Part shown: positions 58,464 through 63,681 of the stretch, one piece after another
Layout: every line of letters starts with the position of its first letter
How positions within the stretch are numbered: the stretch's first letter is position 1
Made by a program: the position numbers and the translations under genes
Source: JACPIA01 sp964655995
Lineage (GTDB): Bacteria > Patescibacteriota > Minisyncoccia > Phycocordibacterales > XYD1-FULL-46-19
DNA length: 64,000 nt
Assembly: GCA_964655995.1 (NCBI GenBank)
Contig: CAZZPK010000002.1
Coordinates: forward strand, 1 to 64,000
Direction: 5' to 3'
Notes under the pieces: model-generated
Told to the model about the DNA's origin: nothing
What the model saw: the letters and a program-made list of their open reading frames with translations, nothing else
Database searches by the model: none

Positions 58464-58850
58464 ATGGGCATGGAATCATTTAAAAAAGTTAGTTCGCCAG
58501 AGGAGGCGCCTTCCCCTCTGATGGGTTATTGGCGGCGCTTAGGTTTTCCGGGTAATCCGCCCAAAGCTGGGTCGGTGGCGGAAAAACGTTTACTTGAGCG
58601 GTGTCAGAGTTATACGGAGCTAGTTTTGTCTGGTAAAAATAGAGTAAGCGGCAGTGAGGATGAGCGCCGCCGTCTCCATAATGAGATTGCGGTGATGATT
58701 TTTGGCAAAACTCGTAATGAAATGCCTTACGATTTAGCCGAGAAGATCTCCGATTTTGCCTCCCTGGCCACCACTGGCGAGACTTTGCAACAAGCCTTTG
58801 CTAGTCTGGAGCGGTCTCGTCTGGAGCGAGCTCAAGATGAGGATTATTGA
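58464..58850 (+). CDS. Unknown 128-aa protein
   Basis: The soluble protein MGMESFKKVSSPEEAPSPLM.. is rich in Arg and Glu (SEDERRRLHNEIAVMIFG; FASLERSRLERAQDEDY). TATACT (58449-58454) ends 9 nt before ATG 58464, so a leaderless mRNA is likely. A long hairpin terminator follows the stop. No family is recognised. Confidence 0.55.
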   Translation: MGMESFKKVSSPEEAPSPLMGYWRRLGFPGNPPKAGSVAEKRLLERCQSYTELVLSGKNRVSGSEDERRRLHNEIAVMIFGKTRNEMPYDLAEKISDFASLATTGETLQQAFASLERSRLERAQDEDY

Positions 58851-58857
58851 TTAAGAA

Positions 58858-58887
58858 AGGCCGCCTGGTCATTTTGACCGGCGGCCT
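58858..58887. terminator. Shared hairpin terminator of the convergent pair
   Basis: aggccgcc/ggcggcct with an inner ggtca-ttt-tgacc stem. The stop codon of the minus-strand 86-aa gene lies inside it. Confidence 0.65.
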
Positions 58888-59129
58888 GATTCAGGATTAA
58901 TTTTATGGCCAGTGATGGCCACAAAATTCATCCCGTCGTACCTTACTCTTTGGACCCAGTCCTTGTTGTCACTTGGCTCGTTTAGCCTGATGACAGTGGC
59001 ATGGGCACGGAGTAAGATCTCCAATTCCTCTGGGGTGGCAAAATAATCGCTCTTTGCACCCCAGTCCCGTCGATTACGCTTGGCAATTTGCTCGGCTTGC
59101 GACGGGGCTAATTTGACGACATTCTTCAA
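58869..59129 (-). CDS. Small protein with TTG start
   Basis: The 86-aa protein begins (TTG)KNVVKLAPSQAEQIAKRNRRDW and has a basic N-terminus and a mixed alpha/beta body (EELEILLRAHATVIRLNEP; RYDGMNFVAITGHKI). The TTG start is fixed by AAAGGAGG 8 nt upstream. The last residues, GRRSK, are encoded by the 5' arm and loop of the terminator hairpin. It has a regulated-looking promoter under an inverted repeat at 59172-59190. No family is recognised. Confidence 0.6.
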   Translation of the reverse strand: MKNVVKLAPSQAEQIAKRNRRDWGAKSDYFATPEELEILLRAHATVIRLNEPSDNKDWVQRVRYDGMNFVAITGHKINPESGRRSK

Positions 59130-59171
59130 CTAACTCGCCTCCTTTCTTGGGCTTTATAATAACTAACATTA

Positions 59172-59190
59172 AGTTGACATCTTGTCAACT
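59172..59190 (-). promoter_or_regulatory. Palindromic operator over the -35 of the 58869 gene
   Basis: agttgaca-tct-tgtcaact is a perfect 8-bp inverted repeat. On the minus strand it contains TTGACA (59188-59183), 17 bp upstream of TAGTTA. It begins in the stop codon of the NYN gene. Confidence 0.6.
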
Positions 59191-59713
59191 AATTCTGCTT
59201 TTTGCCGCTGGAGAGCAGGTATTTGCGCGGGTTGTCGTCCAAGTTCATAAAGTCGTCTACTGCCTCTTTGAGTTTGGACGAAGTGCTTTTGCCAAAGGAG
59301 ATCGCTTCCACTTGGCAGCCCATGTGATCTTGTAAGTACTCTACGAGGGGGACAAAGTCGCCATCACCGGACACCAAAATAACGGCGTCGAGTTTGGGCG
59401 CGAGCTTTACCGCGTCCATGGCGAGGCCCACGTCCCAGTCGGCCTTTTTGGCACCGCCGGCAAAGACTTGGAGATCTTTGGTTTTGACCTCGATGCCCAT
59501 TTTGCCCAAGGCCTCAAAAAAGTTCTTCTCATCCCCGCTCTCGGTGGTGACGACGTAAGCGCGGGCGCGGATCAAGTTGCGGCCGGCGACGGCATCCTTC
59601 ATAATCGCGCCAAAGTTGACGCGGGCGTGATAAAGGTTTTTGGCGCAGTGGTATAAATTTTGGGTGTCGATAAAAACGCCGACCCGCTGGCCCTTGTGTT
59701 TGATGATTGCCAT
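59189..59713 (-). CDS. NYN/LabA-like PIN-fold nuclease
   Basis: The 174-aa protein carries the acidic motifs of NYN domains: VGVFIDTQNLYHCA, ARAYVVTTESGDEKNFF, KKADWDVGLAMDAVKL and VILVSGDGDFVPLVEYL. These form the PIN-like metal site of RNases of the LabA/DUF88 group. The C-terminus KYLLSSGKKQN is basic. The target is not known. It is 19 bp from rpsO. Confidence 0.9.
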   Translation of the reverse strand: MAIIKHKGQRVGVFIDTQNLYHCAKNLYHARVNFGAIMKDAVAGRNLIRARAYVVTTESGDEKNFFEALGKMGIEVKTKDLQVFAGGAKKADWDVGLAMDAVKLAPKLDAVILVSGDGDFVPLVEYLQDHMGCQVEAISFGKSTSSKLKEAVDDFMNLDDNPRKYLLSSGKKQN

Positions 59714-59732
59714 ATCTAAATTTTAGAGCTAA

Positions 59733-59975
59733 TTATTTAGCCGCTTCAGCTTTCTTCTTTTTAGCTTCGAGATACTTCTCGTGAGCGCGGCGCTCGGAGA
59801 CTAGTTTGAGCAAACCGCGGCGCGAGTGATTATCTTTGGCATGCTTTTTTAAATGCGAGGCGAGCTCGTTGATCCGCTCGGTTAAGAGCGCAATCTGGAC
59901 CTGGGAAGAGCCCGTGTCTTTGGTATGACGGGCGGTCTTTTTGATAATTGACTGTTTCTTCTTGGTCGAAAGCAT
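59733..59975 (-). CDS. rpsO: 30S ribosomal protein S15
   Basis: The 80-aa protein has the S15 fold with TGSSQVQIALLTERINELASHLKKHAKDNHSRRGLLKLVSERR; the SQ.QI..LT.RI..L..H...H..D..SRRGL motif binds the 16S rRNA three-way junction. The C-terminus is Lys-rich and slightly shorter than in E. coli (89 aa). Confidence 0.95.
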   Translation of the reverse strand: MLSTKKKQSIIKKTARHTKDTGSSQVQIALLTERINELASHLKKHAKDNHSRRGLLKLVSERRAHEKYLEAKKKKAEAAK

Positions 59976-60020
59976 GTTTTAAGTATGAAAACCGTTGCGA
60001 TTAATAAAGGTTTATAAAAA

Positions 60021-60040
60021 ACGGTGCATCGCTGCACCGT
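60021..60040 (-). terminator. Terminator of the accessory operon
   Basis: acggtgca-tcgc-tgcaccgt, followed on - by TTTTTTATAAACC. It lies after the HAD gene and before rpsO. Confidence 0.88.
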
Positions 60041-60070
60041 TTCAATACTAGCACAAAGCCCCCCTTTTTG

Positions 60071-60721
60071 TCAATTGATGGGTAAGTTGGCCATTACCAG
60101 TTCGGCTAAGTGATGGGCGAGCTCCACATGACTCTCGACCAACTTATGGCAGAGGGGTTGTAGTTGCTCGCGGGTGGAAAATTGGCTGGTAATGGCTACT
60201 TGATGGCCAATGCAAGCTTCTCTCCCGCAGCGCAAGTCGCGCGCCGTGTCGGTCACAAAGAGACAGTCGCCTACCGCCACATTATGATGAATACAGAGCG
60301 TAATCATCTTAAAGTGCTTACGCTCAGTGCTGTGGATACCGTCAATTAAGTGCCTAAGATCAGCTTGCACAATCTTGCGCTCGGTTAGTGTGATCGAGCC
60401 GGCACTGATGAGGTAAATCGGTATCCCCTCACCTTTTAACAAACCGAGTATTGCCTCGGCACCGTTAAAGGGTCGACAGAGCTTGAGTTGGCCCAAAAAG
60501 TACGACTCGAGGATCGGGTCATGGATGTGGGGCTCATAGTTTACTCCCCACTCGCGGACCGCGTCCTCCCAGTGCGGCAAGAGTAGACCCTCGCGGAACT
60601 CCTCAGGCGTGATAGTTCGGCCGCCAAATTGTTGTAAAAATTGATTGGTCGCCGCCCAAATTGACTCATACGAGTCGATAATGACCCCATCAACATCAAA
60701 AAATGCCAGTTTTATACCCAT
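60071..60721 (-). CDS. HAD superfamily hydrolase
   Basis: The 216-aa protein has HAD motif I FFDVDGVIIDS, a helical cap (WEDAVREWGVNYEPHIHDP), motif II IYLISAGS and motif IV-like DCLFVTDTARDLRCG. The pattern fits a phosphoglycolate phosphatase-like Asp-dependent phosphohydrolase. Ser replaces the usual motif II Thr neighbourhood, and substrate prediction is not possible. ATG 60721 has GGAGGGAGAAGG upstream and overlaps the end of the 52-aa gene. Last gene of the accessory operon. Confidence 0.85.
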   Translation of the reverse strand: MGIKLAFFDVDGVIIDSYESIWAATNQFLQQFGGRTITPEEFREGLLLPHWEDAVREWGVNYEPHIHDPILESYFLGQLKLCRPFNGAEAILGLLKGEGIPIYLISAGSITLTERKIVQADLRHLIDGIHSTERKHFKMITLCIHHNVAVGDCLFVTDTARDLRCGREACIGHQVAITSQFSTREQLQPLCHKLVESHVELAHHLAELVMANLPIN

Positions 60722-60870
60722 GCACCTTCTCCCTCCTCGGTTTTGTAGAACTGCTCCAAGTCCATTTCTACCACATCACTCCCCAAAAGTCGATCAAACA
60801 AAAAAGCCCCGACGTTGGTGATCTGCGTAGACAGATACCAAGTCGAGGCGGTGAATGTGTGGGGAGTCAT
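60712..60870 (-). CDS. Small 52-aa protein between the membrane gene and the HAD gene
   Basis: The frame from ATG 60870 to TAA 60712 encodes a 52-aa protein beginning MTPHTFTASTWYLSTQI and ending MDLEQFYKTEEGEGAWV. GGAGGAGGTAAAA sits at ideal distance upstream. The ATG overlaps the stop of the 80-aa gene (ATGA), and its end overlaps the HAD start by 10 bp, so the three are translationally coupled. No family is recognised. Confidence 0.7.
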   Translation of the reverse strand: MTPHTFTASTWYLSTQITNVGAFLFDRLLGSDVVEMDLEQFYKTEEGEGAWV

Positions 60871-61109
60871 TTTTTACCTCCTCCCCTAAAGAGGCCGCGG
60901 ACCATCACGCCGATACCGATTAGCACGATGGCCAACGGGAGAAAGGCGTTGACCACCGCGAAGACCGCGTTGGTCGTCCGGGCCAGGAGCTCGCGTCCCA
61001 AGCTCGGGTCCACTACCATCGCCATCACCAGTACTACGACGGCGGTGACGATGAGCCTCTCGGGCGTACCGGCGACCAAGCGCCCAAGGCGCGAAAACCA
61101 GCTATTCAT
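60867..61109 (-). CDS. Small two-helix membrane protein
   Basis: The 80-aa protein has two membrane segments (ERLIVTAVVVLVMAMVV about 17-33; FAVVNAFLPLAIVLIGIGVMV about 49-69) and a basic C-terminus GLFRGGGKK. ATG 61109 has AAAAAGGGG upstream and leader motif copy A before it. The size and hairpin topology recall small holin-like or toxin-like proteins, but nothing identifies it. Confidence 0.65.
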   Translation of the reverse strand: MNSWFSRLGRLVAGTPERLIVTAVVVLVMAMVVDPSLGRELLARTTNAVFAVVNAFLPLAIVLIGIGVMVRGLFRGGGKK

Positions 61110-61208
61110 TTTATTCCCCTTTTTAGTTAAAGACCAAATCTATTTTGAAAGCTCAAGCCAATCTCAAGCCCTCAAAAACGATGCCAAGTTTTGTTATCCA
61201 GACTTGGC
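61110..61208 (-). promoter_or_regulatory. Repeated RNA leader motif, copy A
   Basis: On - from 61208: hairpin I GCCAAGT/ACTTGGC (61183-61208) followed by ATCGTTTTT; hairpin II CTTGAG-ATTGG-CTTGAG; hairpin III TCAAA-ATAGA-TTTGG; then GTCTTTAACT and AAAAAGGGG before ATG 61109. Confidence 0.8.
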
Positions 61209-61225
61209 GAAACTGGCAAGGTGGA

Positions 61226-61873
61226 TTAATTTTTCTTGGTAATCAAGAGTTGGAGGAGAGAATTGTCTCCTCTCTCCAATTCCGGTCCCGGATCTTGGAG
61301 CCACCATGCTTGTGGCGGCAATTCCTTGACCGCGGCCTGGCGTATGCCGTCTAAGACGGATCGACAGACCAGTGTGGCCTCCGGCATTTTGCCAAAGGCT
61401 TGGTCGAGCCTCTCGAGTCGACCTTGGGCCGAACCCAAAGCGTGGGCAAGCTCCTGCTCAAACTTTTTGGTTATGAGCGGGAAACTGACGCGTTCGGCGA
61501 GGTAAAGTACCAAGCCGAAATCGTCCCGGCGCAAGAGCGCCAATTCGATCGCTGTGAGGTCGTCCTCGTCGAGATCCTCCTCCTTCGCCAACTGTGTTAG
61601 CTTGGCGATAAGATCTTCGACAACGATGGCTTGGACGGCCATCGTGATGAGGACGCGTTTTTTCTCCTGACGCAATCCCATCACCGCCTTCAAAACCGCT
61701 TCATCGCCGGTGTAGCGATACAGTTTAGCTGTATGCTCCAGTAGGCGGAAAGCGAGCTCCGGTGTCGGCGAGGTCCTCGTCTCCATCAACTCCTCAAAGG
61801 CCGAAAGGCCCTCGTGAGCGTGGAACTCGATCAAAGACTTCTTAATTTCTTGGAACGTTTGGTTCGTGCTCAT
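61226..61873 (-). CDS. Unknown helical protein with ribozyme-containing leader
   Basis: The 215-aa protein begins MSTNQTFQEIKKSLIEFHAH and is all-helical (LAFRLLEHTAKLYRYTGDEAV; VLITMAVQAIVVEDLIAKL; LARRD..FGLVLYLAERVSF), without membrane segments. It resembles a HEAT- or TPR-like helical array without clear repeats; the family is not recognised. ATG 61873 has AAAAAGGGGTTGTGTC upstream; the frame continues upstream but would run through the ribozyme. Confidence 0.65.
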   Translation of the reverse strand: MSTNQTFQEIKKSLIEFHAHEGLSAFEELMETRTSPTPELAFRLLEHTAKLYRYTGDEAVLKAVMGLRQEKKRVLITMAVQAIVVEDLIAKLTQLAKEEDLDEDDLTAIELALLRRDDFGLVLYLAERVSFPLITKKFEQELAHALGSAQGRLERLDQAFGKMPEATLVCRSVLDGIRQAAVKELPPQAWWLQDPGPELERGDNSLLQLLITKKN

Positions 61874-61906
61874 GACACAACCCCTTTTTGTTTTTTGAAA
61901 GACCAA
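61874..61906 (-). promoter_or_regulatory. Repeated leader motif, 3' part only (copy D)
   Basis: TTGGTCTTTC, an A-rich stretch and AAAAAGGGG are retained, as in copies A-C, but hairpins I-III are absent. The hammerhead ribozyme abuts the 5' side of this block. Confidence 0.65.
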
Positions 61907-61968
61907 GCTGTTTCGTCTTGCCAGCCTTAGGCTGGAAGTCTCATCAGTCCGCCTTGGGCGGAGACAGC
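61907..61968 (-). ncRNA. Type III hammerhead ribozyme
   Basis: On - the order is stem III GCTGT, cleavage base C (GCTGTC), stem I TCCGCC-CAA-GGCGGA, CTGATGA, stem II G..CCAGCC-TAA-GGCTGG..C, GAAA, then CAGC closing stem III. All core bases and the UH cleavage site are present, in the same order as the satellite tobacco ringspot virus type III ribozyme. One A-A mismatch lies at the second pair of stem II and one C bulges in it. Expected cut between 61963 and 61962. Confidence 0.85.
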
Positions 61969-62054
61969 ACACGTACCACTTTGATACGTGACCTAATCTT
62001 CGGATTAGGATTTCGAGATGTTCTGTTGCCAGGCCTCTCGTAAGCCCCGCCGGT
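61969..62054 (-). other. Upstream hairpins of the ribozyme leader
   Basis: CACGTA-TCAAAGTGG-TACGTG and CCTAATC-CGAA-GATTAGG stems lie between the 62055 gene stop and the ribozyme. The segment GGGGCTT..CCTGGCAACAGAA is shared with 63070-63100, upstream of copy C. Confidence 0.5.
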
Positions 62055-62336
62055 TCAGTCGTGATCTGGTGGCATCTTGGTTTGGTCAAACTCTTCAATT
62101 TCAGACCAAGAATTTAGTCCAGACACATCCTTACCTGTTAGCTCATATGAGCAACGGTACACCGTCCCATCTTTGGTTCCGACAAAGAATTCGTGTGTTG
62201 AATTTACTCTAACACCCCAAAATTCAATGCCATCACGTATGATAGGTGACTTAATAGTAAATCTACGGGATTTACTATATTCGGTGTGCCATATCATTAT
62301 GAGCTCGCGCATATGCTCCGGCGTCATCCCATCCAT
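62055..62336 (-). CDS. Unknown 93-aa protein
   Basis: The protein MDGMTPEHMRELIMIWHTEYS.. is alpha/beta with strands GIEFWGVRVNS, HEFFVGTKDGTVYRCSYEL and an acidic end (WSEIEEFDQTKMPPDHD). ATG 62336 is fixed by AAAAAAAGGGGTGAGT. The frame is open upstream through the leader to about 62588 without a standard start. No family is recognised. Confidence 0.6.
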   Translation of the reverse strand: MDGMTPEHMRELIMIWHTEYSKSRRFTIKSPIIRDGIEFWGVRVNSTHEFFVGTKDGTVYRCSYELTGKDVSGLNSWSEIEEFDQTKMPPDHD

Positions 62337-62430
62337 ACTCACCCCTTTTTTTGAAAGACCAAATCTATTTTGGAAAAACGAGCCAATCTCATTCTCCCAA
62401 AAAGGATGCCGAGTTTTGTCCAGACTCGGC
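62337..62430 (-). promoter_or_regulatory. Repeated RNA leader motif, copy B
   Basis: Hairpin I GCCGAGT/ACTCGGC (62408-62430) followed by ATCCTTTTT; hairpin II TGAG-ATTGG-CTCG; hairpin III CCAAA-ATAGA-TTTGG; GTCTTTC; AAAAAAAGGGG; ATG 62336. Its stem I differs from copies A and C by a compensatory base-pair change. Confidence 0.8.
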
Positions 62431-62639
62431 GGAACTGGGTTGCTTGTGCCTGCTTTTTCTGCAGACTGGCGTATTAGCGCCATTGCCGTTTGGGATTGCC
62501 ACTTTGCAGTAGTGCTCCCGAGCTGGCCAAGCTTATTGTCGACAAGTGTCGACGCCCTCTCCTTTGTCGGCGGTGGGCGATACCTCTCCTTAGGATCCTA
62601 GGATATCCGTAAGGAACTTTCCCCTCGGGCTGCAAGCAA
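62431..62639 (-). other. Region without a clear gene between two operon genes
   Basis: Two AAGGAGA/AAAGGAGA sites and a GTCGAC-ACTT-GTCGAC hairpin are present. The only long frame is open into the 62055 gene but lacks ATG/GTG/TTG near either site. A 22-codon TTG frame after the second site is possible. Confidence 0.4.
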
Positions 62640-62813
62640 CTACAACCTGGGTACTTTCGTATTTGGTGCTGGAGTCAATGGTGGCTCCAGGCCGAGTGCC
62701 GCTAACTGCGCGGCCTCCTCGGCGGTGAGTGGGGCGATGGTGGCGGGGCCAACCTTTCCGCCGGCTGGTCGGCTAGTCGCCTCCGGGATGATATCATCAT
62801 CTCTCTGTCCCAT
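62640..62813 (-). CDS. Unknown 57-aa protein, overlaps the 62702 gene
   Basis: The frame from ATG 62813 encodes MGQRDDDIIPEATSRPAGGK.. and ends LTPAPNTKVPRL; AAGGAGAGCAGAAG lies upstream. It overlaps the 62702-62956 frame by 112 bp in another register. Its composition is more natural than that of the other frame in the overlap. Confidence 0.5.
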   Translation of the reverse strand: MGQRDDDIIPEATSRPAGGKVGPATIAPLTAEEAAQLAALGLEPPLTPAPNTKVPRL

Positions 62814-62956
62814 TCTTCTGCTCTCCTTCTCCGGTGAAATTCGATCTCCTCCTTCGTCGGTGGGAAGATCATTTGGAACAACAAAATTAGACAAAATATT
62901 CCGTTGAGAAAAAGGCTTCCCAACAACAGCCACCCTAACTCTTCAGTAAGAGTCAT
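62702..62956 (-). CDS. Unknown 84-aa membrane protein
   Basis: The protein MTLTEELGWLLLGSLFLNGI.. has one transmembrane helix (about residues 9-32), then PTKEEIEFHRRRRAEEWDRE and an Arg/Pro-rich end. ATG 62956 is preceded by AAAAAAGGGGATTAAA (copy C leader). The Arg/Pro/Ser tail coincides with the overlap with the 57-aa frame and may be out-of-frame noise; a frameshift joining the two is possible. Confidence 0.6.
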   Translation of the reverse strand: MTLTEELGWLLLGSLFLNGIFCLILLFQMIFPPTKEEIEFHRRRRAEEWDREMMISSRRRLADQPAERLAPPPSPHSPPRRPRS

Positions 62957-63052
62957 TTTTAATCCCCTTTTTTGAAAGATCAAATCTATTTTGGAAAAAC
63001 GAGCCAATCTCGCTTCCCCAAAAAGGATGCCAAGTAATTCCCCCGACTTGGC
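62957..63052 (-). promoter_or_regulatory. Repeated RNA leader motif, copy C
   Basis: Hairpin I GCCAAGT/ACTTGGC (63029-63052) followed by ATCCTTTTT; hairpin II GCGAG-ATTGG-CTCGT; hairpin III CCAAA-ATAGA-TTTGA; ATCTTTC; AAAAAAGGGG; ATG 62956. Confidence 0.8.
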
Positions 63053-63135
63053 GAGCGGTAACTTTTTCTGTTGCCAGGCGGTCAAGCCCCGGGATGCTAG
63101 CGAGTCGACAGGACTCTCTCCCAGAGATCCGTCTC

Positions 63136-63306
63136 CTAACGGCGCGTGCCGACGGGATTGACGAGAATCCATTGCTCGAAAGCAATTTGATTCGGATCAA
63201 TTTCCGCCAGCATGCGACCGTCAGGGGCAAAACCGTTCTCCTTAAGGAGGCGGTCTGCCAGGATCTGAGCATTTGAGGTGCTCAAACCTTTACTGACCTG
63301 TCCCAT
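63136..63306 (-). CDS. Unknown 56-aa protein, first gene of the accessory operon
   Basis: The frame from ATG 63306 (or TTG 63285) to TAG 63136 encodes MGQVSKGLSTSNAQILADRL.. and ends EQWILVNPVGTRR. The sequence is natural-looking and alpha/beta. The ATG lies in the 3' arm of a long leader hairpin with no Shine-Dalgarno; the TTG start would follow that hairpin. No family is recognised. Confidence 0.5.
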   Translation of the reverse strand: MGQVSKGLSTSNAQILADRLLKENGFAPDGRMLAEIDPNQIAFEQWILVNPVGTRR

Positions 63307-63359
63307 TCATGGCCGCCAGTGATATTTTACTGGACTGGAGGCCGTGAGCGGGGCAGGTC
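63295..63359 (-). promoter_or_regulatory. Long leader hairpin over the first start codon
   Basis: gacctgtccc (63295-63304) pairs with ggggcaggtc (63350-63359); inner tcatggcc/ggccgtga and ccagt/actgg stems continue it. On the minus-strand RNA the 3' arm covers ATG 63306. Confidence 0.65.
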
Positions 63360-63390
63360 GTAATCGCTAATCTCAAAGTATCTGCTGGTC

Positions 63391-63418
63391 ATTATAGTCC
63401 TATTTTTAAATCTGTCAA
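63391..63418 (-). promoter_or_regulatory. Consensus promoter of the accessory operon
   Basis: On - TTGACA (63418-63413), 16 bp, TATAAT (63396-63391). The -35 lies in the inverted repeat TGTCA-N8-TGACA (63413-63430). Confidence 0.9.
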
Positions 63419-63430
63419 CTATTTCTGACA
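63413..63430. promoter_or_regulatory. Inverted repeat TGTCA-N8-TGACA, candidate operator
   Basis: Covers the -35 of the minus-strand operon promoter. The same arms with the same 8-nt spacing recur at 63636-63653. Confidence 0.55.
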
Positions 63431-63635
63431 AATATACCATACACTAAAAATTAAAACATTGTAAAATAAGGCTATTTTAGTACATTTTGTGTTATAATTA
63501 ACAAACATAAATTTTTAAATAAAGCTAAAAAATCACAAAAGTTTTATAGTTTTGACACTTAAAAAACAGTAAAAAGCCAAAAAACCCTTATTTTAACGAT
63601 AATATGGCTTTAAATAATGGTTTTTGGCCAAAATC
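63431..63635. other. AT-rich intergenic region
   Basis: About 200 bp, very A/T-rich, without an open frame. On + it contains TGTTATAAT near 63489, which could be another extended -10. I see nothing else. Confidence 0.4.
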
Positions 63636-63675
63636 TGTCAGTTTTGCTTGACAAACCCGTTTGGCTTGCTATAAT
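63636..63675 (+). promoter_or_regulatory. Operator and very strong promoter of the short RNA
   Basis: TTGACA (63648-63653), 16 bp, extended TGCTATAAT (63667-63675). The inverted repeat TGTCA-N8-TGACA (63636-63653) covers the -35. Confidence 0.9.
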
Positions 63676-63681
63676 GGGCGG

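Noticed and set aside
62943..63272. 109-aa frame on - ending HPFWGSEIGSFFQNRFDLSKKG, similar to HPFWENEIGSFFQNRFGLSKKG in the frame at 62431-62483
   Set aside because: The similarity comes from translating the repeated leader RNA in the same frame. Copy A has stops in that frame, so the repeat is noncoding.
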